Shown here: positions 7,851 through 16,812 of the stretch, piece by piece | How the letters are laid out: every line of letters begins with the position of its first letter | How positions within the stretch are numbered: the stretch's first letter is position 1 | NCBI GenBank assembly: GCA_049658145.1 | Contig: JBASOJ010000044.1 | Coordinates: 4,601-68,600 of the forward strand | DNA length: 64,000 nt | Direction of reading: 5' to 3' | Source of the DNA: UBA6100 sp049658145 | GTDB taxonomy: Bacteria > Actinomycetota > Coriobacteriia > Anaerosomatales > Anaerosomataceae | The notes under the pieces: model-generated | The model's input: the letters and a program-made list of their open reading frames with translations, nothing else | What the model was told of the DNA's origin: nothing | Databases searched by the model: none | Made by a program: the position numbers and the translations under genes

Positions 7851-9733
7851 TGGCTGTTTTGATCGATGCGCCGTGGATCGCGGCCGCGCTGCCGGTCGTG
7901 CTAGCGGTGCTCGTTGCTGCCGGGGGCACGCGTCTTGCCTCCTTCACACGCTGGCTGGCGATGCTCGGCCCGCTGTCGGTCCTCGCCACAGGCGTCGCGC
8001 ATCTCGGCGCGCTCGGCGGGCCTGAGGGCGCGACCGCTCCGTTCGTGAACGCGACCACTGCGGCGGCTTCCACCACGTGGTTCAAGGTGGGCGATTTCGC
8101 GCTCACTCTCGGCTATGCGATCGATGGACTGACCGCGATCATGCTGGTCGTGGTCGGGTTCGTCGCGCTCATGGTGATGCTGTTCTCGATCGGCTACATG
8201 GAGGGCGAATCAGGGATCGCGCGGTACTACGCGGTGCTTTCGCTCTTCACCGCATCGATGACCGGGCTCGTGCTTGCCGACGGACTCGTCGGGCTGTTCA
8301 TCGCGTGGGAGCTCGTGGGCGCGTGCAGCTACCTGCTCATCGGGTTCTGGTTCACTAAGCCTTCGGCCGCCGCGGCGGCCATGAAGGCGTTCATCGTGAC
8401 CCGCATCGGTGACGTCGGCCTGTTCGTGGCCATCGCTATTCTTTGGGGCGTCACGGGCGAGACAAGCTACGCCGGCGTCATTGCGGCACTTCCCGAGCTG
8501 TCGGCCGGTCTACTGACAGCGGTGGGCCTCCTGCTCTTCCTGGGCGCTGCGGGCAAGTCCGCGCAGTTCCCGCTCCACGTCTGGCTGCCGGACGCCATGG
8601 AGGGTCCGACTCCTGTCTCGGCCCTCATCCATGCGGCAACGATGGTCGCGGCGGGCGTCTTCCTCATTGCGCGCGTGTGGCCGATCTTCGATGGCGCTCC
8701 CGCTGCACGGATGGCGGTGCTCGTGATAGGTACCTTCACCGCGCTCGCGTCGGCCACTATCGGCGTCAGCCAGACGGACATCAAAAAGGTCCTCGCGTAC
8801 TCCACGATCAGCCAGCTCGGCTTCATGTTCGCCGCGCTTGGTGCCGGTGCGTGGCGTGCTGCGATCTTCCACCTCGTGACGCATGCATCGTTCAAGGCGC
8901 TGCTCTTCCTCGCGTCCGGGTCCGTCATTCACGGGACCGGGACGCAGGACATGCGCGAGATGGGTGGTCTGGCGAAGAGCATGCCGATCACAGCGGGCAC
9001 CTGGATCGTGGGCGCTGCGGCGCTCGCTGGCGTGCCACTGTTCTCCGGGTTCTTCAGCAAAGACGAAGTCCTGCACGGCGTGCTGACCGCATCGCCCGCG
9101 GCGTTCGTCGCGCTGGTCATCGCCGCGATGTTCACGGCTTTCTACATCACTCGCGCCACGACTCTCACGTTCTTCGGGTCGTACCGAGGTTCGCATCATC
9201 CGCATGAGGGTGGCTGGGTCATGTGGCTGCCGCTCGTCGCGCTGGCGATCCCGGCGGCGGTGCTCGGTTTCGGCTCGGGCGCGATCGCGGAGGCCCTGGG
9301 CGGCGAGCATGAGGCGCTCAACGTGCTCGTGGCGTCCGTCTCGTCGATCGTGGCCCTGCTCGGCATTGCTGCAGGCTTCGCGTTGTACCGGCATGGTCCG
9401 GCGGCTGACGACGCTCTCGAAAAGTCGCTCAAGGGTGCGTGGCGGGTATCGCGCGCCGCGTACTATGCGGACGCCGTCGCCGGAGCGTTGGTCGTGGCAC
9501 CGACCGCTGCGGTGGCAAAGGGGCTGTATTCGGTGCTCGACCGTTCGATCTTCGACGGCATCGCCGAGGGCTTGGCGACGCTTTCGACGTCGCTCGGCAA
9601 GGCCTTTGCCCGACTGCAGACCGGGGACGCTCAGCGGTATGCGGCGCTCATGGGCCTCGGGGCCATCGTGCTTATCGCGCTGGCGATCACGCCAGGCGCT
9701 GTTGAAACCATCGTCGGCTGGTTGGGGAGGTGA
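7850..9733 (+). CDS. nuoL: NADH-quinone oxidoreductase subunit L
   Basis: Distal antiporter-like pump subunit (627 aa), homologous to MrpA/MrpD. It has the NuoL N-terminal region (YMEGESGIARYYAVLSLF), the conserved HVWLPDAMEGPTPVSALIHAAT lysine/histidine stretch on the proton path, and a long C-terminal extension for the lateral helix. Its ATG shares one base with the nuoK stop. Length is normal, so the membrane arm looks complete and energy-conserving. Confidence 0.95.
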   Translation: MAVLIDAPWIAAALPVVLAVLVAAGGTRLASFTRWLAMLGPLSVLATGVAHLGALGGPEGATAPFVNATTAAASTTWFKVGDFALTLGYAIDGLTAIMLVVVGFVALMVMLFSIGYMEGESGIARYYAVLSLFTASMTGLVLADGLVGLFIAWELVGACSYLLIGFWFTKPSAAAAAMKAFIVTRIGDVGLFVAIAILWGVTGETSYAGVIAALPELSAGLLTAVGLLLFLGAAGKSAQFPLHVWLPDAMEGPTPVSALIHAATMVAAGVFLIARVWPIFDGAPAARMAVLVIGTFTALASATIGVSQTDIKKVLAYSTISQLGFMFAALGAGAWRAAIFHLVTHASFKALLFLASGSVIHGTGTQDMREMGGLAKSMPITAGTWIVGAAALAGVPLFSGFFSKDEVLHGVLTASPAAFVALVIAAMFTAFYITRATTLTFFGSYRGSHHPHEGGWVMWLPLVALAIPAAVLGFGSGAIAEALGGEHEALNVLVASVSSIVALLGIAAGFALYRHGPAADDALEKSLKGAWRVSRAAYYADAVAGALVVAPTAAVAKGLYSVLDRSIFDGIAEGLATLSTSLGKAFARLQTGDAQRYAALMGLGAIVLIALAITPGAVETIVGWLGR

Positions 9734-11178
9734 CGGGCGTGCTCACTGCTGTAGTACTCACTCCGCTGATCGGCGGCGCGATTGTTGCGCTGCTCGGCCG
9801 GTCGTCCGCGCGTGCAGCCCGTACGCTTGCCGGCGTCGCATCGTTCGTATCTCTTGCGGTGACGGTTGCGGCCGTGGCATCCATACCCGCAGGGGGTGAA
9901 CCGCTCGTCGAAGGGCTGGGAAACGGCGCACGGCAGTGGTGGCTTCTGCAGATTGACGGTCTCGCGGCACCGCTGCTACTGCTCGCCGCGTTCCTCGGCC
10001 TCATAGCGGTTCTCGCTGTACGGCGTGAAGACAGCTCGCCCGCGGCTTTCTATGGGCTTCTGCTCGCCGAGCAGGCTGCCGTTTCGGGCGTCTTCCTCGC
10101 GGGGAACCTCGTGTTGTTCTATGCGTTCTGGGAAGCTGTGCTCATCCCGATGTACTTCATCATCGGAATCTGGGGCGGCGAGCGTCGCCGGCATGCGGCG
10201 ACCAAGTTCTTCATCTACACGTTTGCGGGTAGCGCCCTCATGCTCGTCGGCTTGATCATCGCGATCACGCAGGGCGGCGTGTTCACCATGCAGGAGGTCG
10301 CGGCCGCTCCAGTGGCGAGCGGTCTCCAGACAACCGTGTTCTGGCTGCTCGCGATCGGCTTCCTCATGAAGATCCCGGTCGTGGGTCTTCATACATGGCA
10401 GCCAGATGCATACACGCAGGCGCCGACGTCGGGATCGATCCTCCTTTCGGGCGTGCTTGCGAAGATGGGTACGTACGCTTTGCTGCGCGTCGCGATGCCG
10501 ATTGCTCCGGATGCGTACCGCGCGGCTCAGCCGTTGCTCGTGGCACTCGGCATCGCCGGAATCATCTACGGCGCGCTCGTGGCGTACGCGCAGAGCGACC
10601 TCAAGCGGCTGGTTGCGTATTCGTCGATCGCGCACATGGGCTTCGTGGTGCTCGCGATCGGCATCGGCACGCCGTTCGCCCTCGGCGGCGCGATGCTCGG
10701 CATGATCAGCCACGGTCTTGTGGCCGGCATGCTGTTCCTGCTCGTTGGCCAGCTGCATCACCGTACGGGCACGTACGAGATGTCGCGCTTCGGCGGATTC
10801 GGCCGCGTGCTCCCCGGTTGGGCGACGGCTTTCACCTTCGTGGCGCTGGCGAGCCTGGGCCTGCCGGGGCTGTCCGGTTTCCCGGGCGAGCTCACCACGG
10901 TTATCGAGGCGTGGAACGCGGTCGGCTGGTGGGCCGCTGCTGCGGCGCTCGGCGTCGTGTTCGCCGCGCTGTACAGCCTCACGGCGGTGCGCCGGGTGAA
11001 CCACGGTCCCGTGGCCGAGGAGTTCAGCGGCTCCGCCGACCTGGCACCGGGCGAGTGGTTCGTGGTTGCACCGCTCGCGCTCGCGATCGTGCTGATTGGC
11101 GTGTGGCCGCAGCTTGTCACGGGGCTTGCTGAGCCCGCGCTACGAGCGCTTGCCGTTGTGACGGGAGGTGCGCTGTGA
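9730..11178 (+). CDS. nuoM: NADH-quinone oxidoreductase subunit M
   Basis: Second antiporter-like pump subunit (482 aa, about 14 helices). Diagnostic segments are FYAFWEAVLIPMYFIIGIWGG, with the conserved membrane Glu, and LHTWQPDAYTQAPTSGSILL. The start is GTG 9730, within GTGA at the nuoL stop; GTG 9739 is possible. Overlaps nuoN by 4 bp. Confidence 0.95.
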   Translation: MTGVLTAVVLTPLIGGAIVALLGRSSARAARTLAGVASFVSLAVTVAAVASIPAGGEPLVEGLGNGARQWWLLQIDGLAAPLLLLAAFLGLIAVLAVRREDSSPAAFYGLLLAEQAAVSGVFLAGNLVLFYAFWEAVLIPMYFIIGIWGGERRRHAATKFFIYTFAGSALMLVGLIIAITQGGVFTMQEVAAAPVASGLQTTVFWLLAIGFLMKIPVVGLHTWQPDAYTQAPTSGSILLSGVLAKMGTYALLRVAMPIAPDAYRAAQPLLVALGIAGIIYGALVAYAQSDLKRLVAYSSIAHMGFVVLAIGIGTPFALGGAMLGMISHGLVAGMLFLLVGQLHHRTGTYEMSRFGGFGRVLPGWATAFTFVALASLGLPGLSGFPGELTTVIEAWNAVGWWAAAAALGVVFAALYSLTAVRRVNHGPVAEEFSGSADLAPGEWFVVAPLALAIVLIGVWPQLVTGLAEPALRALAVVTGGAL

Positions 11179-12644
11179 GCACGTGGACCGCGCTTCTCCC
11201 AATCGCTCTCGCCTTCGTCGGTTCGGTGCTCGCCCTCGCTGCCGATGCAGTCGGGCAGCGCCGCGCGGCGGTGTCGGTGTCGGCCATCGTCCTCTTCGGT
11301 GCCGCAGTGGCGGCCGGCTGGATGGCCGTCAACCAGGACATCACCACGCTGTCAGAGATTCCTCTGGCGGTCGGGCGCGGCTACTCGGCCATAACGGCTG
11401 TCGTGTTCTTCGTTGCCGCGATCGCGCTCGTCGGGGCGTACCGTAGCCTCGAGGATGTGCCGTCCGGCGGGCAGGTGGCGGCTCTCGTAGCGCTGCTCGC
11501 GGTATCCTCCGCGGTGATGGCTACCGCCCTCGACCTGCTGCTCATCATCATCGCGCTCGAGGGGATCGCCATGACGAGCTACGCGCTCGTCTCGGTCACG
11601 CGTGACCGGCGTGCAGACGAGGCGGCGATGAAGTACTTCGTGCAGGGCGCGGTAGCAACCGGCTTTGCGCTGTACGCGCTGTCGCTCATCTTCGGCCTGT
11701 TCGGTGGTAACCTCGGCCTCGCCGACATCGCTTCCGGTGTCTCCACAGGTGGGCGACCGGCACTTCTCGCGATGGCGCTCTTGATCGCGACGTACGCTTT
11801 CAAGCTGAGCGCCTTCCCCTTCCACTCGTGGGCGCCGGATGCATACGAGACGACGCGCCCCTCCGTGGCCGCCTTCATGGCCACGGCTCCGAAGCTTGCG
11901 ATCCTGGGTTCACTGATGCTGGTTCTGCCGCTGGTGGGCTTCTCCGCCGAGCAGTTCGGTCCCTCAGGCTTCTTCCTCTTGGCCGTATTGGCAGTGGCAT
12001 CGGTGGTGTTCGGCAACTTCGCGGGCCTGAAGCAGTCCTCGTTCACGCGCATGCTCGCGTATTCGGGCATCGCGCAGGTCGGGTACGCGCTTGTGGGTGC
12101 AGCGGCGATGTTCCTCATGCCGTTGGGCGAGCGTGGAGCCTACTCGGTCATCGCTGCCGGCACCGCCTACGCGCTCGCCGCAGCCGGGGCCTTCATGGCG
12201 GCGCAGGCGGTTCGCTCCGCGATACCGTCGTGGGACGGCTCGATTTCGGGACTCTCCGGGCTCGGGCGCACCAGGCCGGTGCTCGCGGCCGCACTCGCCG
12301 TCATGCTGCTCTCGCTCACCGGGATCCCGCTCACCGCTGGCTTCTGGGGCAAGTTCCTCGTGTTCAGCGATGCGGTTGCTGCCGGACATGCATGGCTTGC
12401 TGTGGTCGGCATGATCGGCTCCGTTGTCTCCTTCGGGTACTACGGCAACGTCATGCGGGCGATGTACCTGGACGAACCGGTGAAGCTGCCGGCGGTGTCC
12501 GTAGGTGCCGAGAAGTCGACCGGGACGGCTGACCAGGTGGCCGAGTTCACCGTGGTCGTGCTCGCGGTCATCGTCCTCGCGCTCGGGACCCTGCCGTTCC
12601 TGCTTGGTTTCGACTTCCTTGGTGGTGTTTTCGCAGTCCTCTAG
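11175..12644 (+). CDS. nuoN: NADH-quinone oxidoreductase subunit N
   Basis: Third antiporter-like subunit (489 aa) and last gene of the operon. LLIIIALEGIAMTSYAL carries the conserved membrane Glu, and FHSWAPDAYETTRPSVAAFM matches the NuoN lysine-helix region. GTG start overlapping nuoM. A stable hairpin begins 20 bp after the stop, which fits the end of a single transcript covering all eleven subunits. Confidence 0.95.
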   Translation: MSTWTALLPIALAFVGSVLALAADAVGQRRAAVSVSAIVLFGAAVAAGWMAVNQDITTLSEIPLAVGRGYSAITAVVFFVAAIALVGAYRSLEDVPSGGQVAALVALLAVSSAVMATALDLLLIIIALEGIAMTSYALVSVTRDRRADEAAMKYFVQGAVATGFALYALSLIFGLFGGNLGLADIASGVSTGGRPALLAMALLIATYAFKLSAFPFHSWAPDAYETTRPSVAAFMATAPKLAILGSLMLVLPLVGFSAEQFGPSGFFLLAVLAVASVVFGNFAGLKQSSFTRMLAYSGIAQVGYALVGAAAMFLMPLGERGAYSVIAAGTAYALAAAGAFMAAQAVRSAIPSWDGSISGLSGLGRTRPVLAAALAVMLLSLTGIPLTAGFWGKFLVFSDAVAAGHAWLAVVGMIGSVVSFGYYGNVMRAMYLDEPVKLPAVSVGAEKSTGTADQVAEFTVVVLAVIVLALGTLPFLLGFDFLGGVFAVL

Positions 12645-12663
12645 CACGATCCCGCTCTGATGC

Positions 12664-12694
12664 GGTGGCGTCGGCTCTGGCAGCCGGCGCCACC
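12664..12694 (+). terminator. Hairpin ending the complex I operon
   Basis: GGTGGCG-T-CGGCT pairs with AGCCG-G-CGCCACC around a CTGGC loop, giving 13 paired positions including one T-G wobble. It lies 20 bp after the nuoN stop. Only a weak T-rich tail follows. Confidence 0.65.
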
Positions 12695-13011
12695 GTTCGC
12701 ATATGGCGGTTCCGTGCAGGAGTCGCCAGAAGGACTTCTTCGCGCTCACGGACGCCAGCGTCTATCGCGTGACCGACTACGCGTTGGTCGCATCGCCGCC
12801 GTATCTCGCCATTGCGCGCGAAGGTCCGACGGCCATCTTCCCGGTCGAGGGGCAAGAGTCCATCGTTTCCGGTTGTATGTCGCGCCTGCCTGGGAATAGA
12901 ACCTGACTTAGCCGGATCAGGAACCACATTCTCCGGCGTACAACGCATCGATCAGGAACAACGTCTCGGGCGGCAGGTGCTGCTCGACGATCCGGCGGTG
13001 GTAGGCGCCAA
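12695..13011. other. Gene-poor spacer
   Basis: No frame here looks like a real gene. Several short frames are open on both strands, but none has a recognisable product or ribosome binding site. The region leads into the decayed transposase and may be part of the same degraded element. Confidence 0.4.
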
Positions 13012-13275
13012 TCACCTCCTTGGCACAGATGTGAGGTTCTGTCCTGAGAACATCGCCGCATCCGCCACGACGGTGATGTCTTTGAGTCCGTGCCGCTCCG
13101 AGAACGACTTGAGCACCGGAACGATGGTCATGGTCTCGACGCGGTTGCCCTCGAAGCTTCGTAGCTCCAAGGGAAAGCCGTATGTGTCGACGAACAGCCC
13201 CGAGTGTGATCTGCGGCTCGAGCCTGCGTTCCTTGGAGAGTCCAGGTTTGCGGTATTCGTCCTCACTTTGGATCT
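13012..13275 (-). pseudogene. IS1634/IS4-type transposase fragment, frameshifted
   Basis: The minus-strand translation changes frame in the middle of a recognisable transposase core. One frame gives SEDEYRKPGLSKERRLEP and QITLG. After a one-base slip in a run of four C (plus strand 13198-13201), the other gives LFVDTYGFPLELRSFEGN, then ET and ITVVADAAMFSGQNL. This matches the GYSKD...LGL...GFPL...F.GN..E...VVADAGMLS pattern of IS1634-like transposases. The N- and C-terminal parts are missing and no terminal inverted repeats were found, so it is a relic. Confidence 0.65.
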
Positions 13276-13412
13276 GGATTCGGGCTCTTGGCCTGCGGTT
13301 GCTCCTGACAGAGATCGATGGATTCACGCGGGGCGGAGCTGGCCGCGGCGCGGGCGGGGAGCGCCGATGCTCTACGAATCGAACGAGGTCTGACCGGCGT
13401 TCTCGCGCCATA

Positions 13413-13446
13413 CGAAGGGCCGGTCTCATTTGAGACCGGCCCTTCG
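13413..13446. terminator. Perfect 16-bp inverted repeat, likely bidirectional terminator
   Basis: The left arm 13413-13428 (CGAAGGGCCGGTCTCA) is perfectly complementary to 13431-13446, with only TT between. It lies 23 bp past the stop of the minus-strand membrane-protein gene at 13470 and beside the transposase relic. A terminator for the minus-strand gene is the simplest reading. Confidence 0.6.
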
Positions 13447-13469
13447 TTGAGCGTATGGATCATGAGGCC

Positions 13470-14051
13470 TTAGTTCGCGAGTGGGCTCCGTGCCGCGAAC
13501 GCGAACGCGAGCTGCGGGGGGAGCGCAGTGGCGAGTTCGTACGCCTCCTGCTGGCGCCGTGCGGCCCAGAAGAGCACCGAGGCGGTGAGCATCGGACCGA
13601 TCAGCGTGACGGTGAGGACAGCCCACACTTGCGGAGCGAAGCCGTAGACGGTCCCCCATGCCAGCACGCCGAAAGAGGCGAGCAGGAGTCCCACTGCGGT
13701 GAGCCGCTCCCAGTACCAGCCGATCACGAGCGTGGCGAGCGATGCGCCGAGCGGGATCAACGCGGCGAGAATCGCTTGTCCGGCCCCAGCCGACCGCAGC
13801 GTGTACATGTCCAAGAAGGTGGCCACGGACCAGAACACGCTGCCGAAGATGACGAACGCCCTGGCGACTCCGCGCCTCAGCGCGATCCGCGACGTGGTCT
13901 CCTCGGCGTTCAGCGCCTTCTCGGTCTCATGCTTGCGGGAGTCGATGAGGTCATAGGTGACCATCCCGATGAGGAACGGCACGCCGAGAACGACGGCGAC
14001 TGACGCCACGACGATCACCAGCATCACGAATAGCACGACTGCGAGTTCCAT
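13470..14051 (-). CDS. Multi-pass membrane protein of unknown function
   Basis: 193 aa from ATG 14051, nine bases after an AAGGAGG on the coding strand. The product is mostly hydrophobic, with about five helices: an N-terminal one (residues 2-26) followed by a short charged stretch (DLIDSRKHETEKALNAEE), then four closely spaced helices. I do not recognise the family. It sits downstream of the histidine kinase on the same strand, with a 148-bp gap, and ends just before a 16-bp perfect hairpin. A longer in-frame start at 14141 exists but lacks a good ribosome binding site. Confidence 0.6.
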   Translation of the reverse strand: MELAVVLFVMLVIVVASVAVVLGVPFLIGMVTYDLIDSRKHETEKALNAEETTSRIALRRGVARAFVIFGSVFWSVATFLDMYTLRSAGAGQAILAALIPLGASLATLVIGWYWERLTAVGLLLASFGVLAWGTVYGFAPQVWAVLTVTLIGPMLTASVLFWAARRQQEAYELATALPPQLAFAFAARSPLAN

Positions 14052-14199
14052 TGTCCTACTGCCTCCTTGCGTCAAGCGGGGTGTTGTCTCCGCGTCTTCA
14101 AGAAGGAGTGTCACCCGGGAGGCGGGGGAGCGGGTTCGCACGCGGTTTCCGTACTATTAGCGTTTGGTGAGCCGCGCGGCCGATCCAGCGCATGCCCGT

Positions 14200-15963
14200 T
14201 CAGACGGCCGAGAGGTCGAAACCGAACGTCGCTCCCTGGCCCGGCTCCGAGCGGACCTCGATCGTGGACCCGTGTGCCTCCACGATCTCCTTCGCGATCG
14301 CTAGGCCGAGGCCGGTCCCCCCGCCGCTGCCGCGGGAGGAATCGCCCCGGTAGAACCGCTCGAAGACCCTGCCGATGGCATCTGGAGGGATGCCCGGGCC
14401 CCCGTCGGACACTTCAAATCGTATCCGCCCGTCACGCCTGCGCGCGCTGAGTTGGATCGTGCCGCCCTCAGGGGTGTGGCGCAGTGCGTTATCGGTGAAC
14501 CCCATCAGGACCTGCACGATGCGGTCCCGGTCCGCCAGCACGCACGCGTCCTCATCCTCGATGTTCACCTCAAGCGCCACACCCTGATGCGCCGCGAGCG
14601 CACGCATCACCGCGGCGACATCTCCGACGATGTCGACGACGCGATGCGGTGCGGACTCGAGCGTGAGCGTCCCCGCTTCGAGCCGCGCGAGCGTGAGCAG
14701 CTCGGACACCAGCCGACCGAGGCGGTCGGCCTCGAGCTGCATGGTGTGGATGAAGTCGTCCCGCACGTCGGGACGGTCCTTTGCGCCGTCGTCCAGCAGC
14801 TCGAGCATGCCTTTCACGGCTGCGATGGGCGTACGCAGCTCGTGGCTGGCATCGGCGACGAAGCGCCGCTGCGCCGCCTCCGCGCGGTGCTGATCGGTGA
14901 TGTCGAACAGAAGCAGCACCGCGCCGTCCACGGCACCGTCGGCCGCGATCATGGGCGTGCAGTGCAGGCGCACGACGCGGTCGCCCAGAGGTGCGGTGGA
15001 CACGATCATCGACCCCTGGAGTCCGCTGTTGACCGCATCGATCACCGCGATCTCGTTTGTGAGCTCCTGCAGCGTTTCGGGCGGCGTACCGGCGGCAGGG
15101 ATGCCGAGCAGCCGGGAGGCCTCGGCGTTCACCACACGCGTGGCCCCGGATGCGTCGACGGCGATCACGCCCTCGGCCATGGCCTCGATCACCACGGCGA
15201 TCTGGCGGCGGCTCTCCTGAAGCTCGGAGAACATCTCACCCAGTGTGACCGCCATGACGTTGTACGACTCGGCAAGCGTGCGCACCTCGTCAGGCACGAA
15301 GGTCGCGACGAGTCGCTGGTCGAAGTCACCGCCGGCGATGGCGACGGCGGCATCAGACATCTGCCGGATGCGTCGGCTCATCAGCTCGGAGAATCCGAAC
15401 CCGAGGAGGCCGGCCACGGCCAGAGAGATCCAGAAGGTGACCCACAGACGGTCGCGGACCGACCGCAGGATCGTGGCCGAGGGGCCTGCGTCACTGGCGG
15501 TGATCACCACGCCCTCGATCTCGCCTGCCGGGGAGTGGATCGGCCGGGACGCCACCACCCAACCTTCGGCCCGCAGATCGCTCGAAACGAAGCCCGACTC
15601 GTCGCTCATGGCGCGGAGCAGGGCCGATTCGAGCACGGGCTCCGTGGGTTCGGTGTCGTACGCGCTCTCCAGCAGCTCGCCCTCGGGGTCGTACACCCAG
15701 ATCCCGCCGCCGTAGATGCCACGGTAGTCGGCCACGACCTCCCGTACCCGCGCGGTGCCGTTGATGCCGAGGGGCAGCTCCGCCTCCAGGCGCTGTGCGA
15801 AGGCTGAGGCGTTGCGCAACTCGGCGGTCTCGACCATGCGCGTGAGCGTCGCCTTGAGACCCGCCGAGAGCGACCCCGACAATATGAGAATGGCGACGAC
15901 GATCACCGCGACGAACAGCTCGGTCTGCCAGACCCGGAGGGAGCCCCAGCGATGGGTGGCCAT
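14200..15963 (-). CDS. Sensor histidine kinase (PhoR/WalK type)
   Basis: 587 aa. An N-terminal membrane helix (about 14-36), an extracytoplasmic sensor region (about 37-165) and a second helix (about 170-190) are followed by HAMP (SRRIRQMSDAAVAIAGGDFD), a PAS domain (near 255-365), HisKA with the phospho-acceptor in DASHELRTP (about residue 375), and HATPase_c with N box (DNALRHTP), G1 (DGGPGIP) and G2 (GTGLGLAIA). It is four bases downstream of its response regulator. The periplasmic sensor plus PAS suggests integration of an external and an internal, perhaps redox, signal; no haem- or FAD-binding residues can be named. The ligand is unknown. Confidence 0.9.
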   Translation of the reverse strand: MATHRWGSLRVWQTELFVAVIVVAILILSGSLSAGLKATLTRMVETAELRNASAFAQRLEAELPLGINGTARVREVVADYRGIYGGGIWVYDPEGELLESAYDTEPTEPVLESALLRAMSDESGFVSSDLRAEGWVVASRPIHSPAGEIEGVVITASDAGPSATILRSVRDRLWVTFWISLAVAGLLGFGFSELMSRRIRQMSDAAVAIAGGDFDQRLVATFVPDEVRTLAESYNVMAVTLGEMFSELQESRRQIAVVIEAMAEGVIAVDASGATRVVNAEASRLLGIPAAGTPPETLQELTNEIAVIDAVNSGLQGSMIVSTAPLGDRVVRLHCTPMIAADGAVDGAVLLLFDITDQHRAEAAQRRFVADASHELRTPIAAVKGMLELLDDGAKDRPDVRDDFIHTMQLEADRLGRLVSELLTLARLEAGTLTLESAPHRVVDIVGDVAAVMRALAAHQGVALEVNIEDEDACVLADRDRIVQVLMGFTDNALRHTPEGGTIQLSARRRDGRIRFEVSDGGPGIPPDAIGRVFERFYRGDSSRGSGGGTGLGLAIAKEIVEAHGSTIEVRSEPGQGATFGFDLSAV

Positions 15964-15967
15964 GGCC

Positions 15968-16642
15968 CTACGGCTCTCGTAGGCGATAGCCGTACCCGCG
16001 CACCGTCAGAAGATAGGCCGGGTTCTTCTGGTCGGCCTCGATCTTCTCGCGGATGTTGTGGATGTGGACGTCCACCGCCCGCTCATCGCCTACGGGGCTC
16101 TCGTCCCACAGCGCGGCCAGAATGGCCTGGCGCGAGAACGCCTTGCCGGGATGACGCGCGAGGTGCAGCAGTATGGTGAACTCCGAGGTGGTGAGCGGTA
16201 TCGTCTGCCCGGCGACCTTGACCTGCCGTGACTCCGTGTCGATCTCGAGATCGCCGACGATGATCCGCTCGGGTGGCGTGCCGTCCACGCGCCTGAGGAT
16301 CGCCTTCACCCTGCTCACGAGCTCACGCGGCGAGAAGGGCTTGGTCACGTAGTCGTCCGCGCCGAACTCCAGGCCGAGGATGCGGTCGACCTCGTCCCCG
16401 CGGGCCGACAGCATGATGATGGGCACGCCCGATGTCGCCCGCAGGTCTCGCGCGATGTCCAGACCCGACTTTCCGGGCAGCATGACATCGAGCACCAGCA
16501 GGTCCGGCTTCACCTCGGCGATCAGGAACTGCGCACCTTCGCCGTCCTGCGCAAGGTGGACCTCGTAGCCGGCCTCGGTCAATGCGTATTCCACGATCTT
16601 GCGGATGGGCTCCTCGTCGTCGACGACCAGGATCTTCTTCAC
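15968..16642 (-). CDS. OmpR/PhoB-family response regulator
   Basis: 224 aa from GTG 16642, ten bases after AAGGAG; an upstream in-frame start would swallow that site. The receiver domain has the acidic pocket Asp8/Asp9, the phosphorylation site Asp52 (LDVMLPG), the conserved Ser in LSAR and Lys in TKPFSPREL. The C-terminal winged helix ends in AVDVHIHNIREKIE and VRGYGYRL. Its partner kinase follows immediately. The gene diverges from the multihaem cytochrome cluster across a 170-bp region carrying OmpR-type direct repeats, so autoregulation and control of the cytochromes are likely but inferred. Confidence 0.93.
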   Translation of the reverse strand: MKKILVVDDEEPIRKIVEYALTEAGYEVHLAQDGEGAQFLIAEVKPDLLVLDVMLPGKSGLDIARDLRATSGVPIIMLSARGDEVDRILGLEFGADDYVTKPFSPRELVSRVKAILRRVDGTPPERIIVGDLEIDTESRQVKVAGQTIPLTTSEFTILLHLARHPGKAFSRQAILAALWDESPVGDERAVDVHIHNIREKIEADQKNPAYLLTVRGYGYRLREP

Positions 16643-16682
16643 GGGTATAGCACTCCTTGGATGCATGCCACCGTCGCCGACA

Positions 16683-16774
16683 AGGATAGCCCCGGTGACG
16701 CGAAACGCCGCTAACACAACGCTAACACTACGCCAATGACGAACAAATCGGCGCCGGTGGGGACGCTGTTAGCG
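16683..16774. promoter_or_regulatory. 11-bp direct repeats in the divergent regulator/cytochrome promoter
   Basis: GCTAACACAAC (16710-16720) and GCTAACACTAC (16721-16731) are tandem 11-bp units, followed by a weaker GCCAATGACGA (16732-16742). An inverted copy TGTTAGC lies at 16767-16773. Head-to-tail half-sites at an 11-bp period are the classic binding pattern of OmpR/PhoB regulators. On the minus strand a TATCCT (16688-16683) is a plausible -10 for the regulator gene, without a good -35. Confidence 0.6.
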
Positions 16775-16812
16775 TCGGGACGATCAGAGCGACTCCGACG
16801 ACCAAGGGTGGT

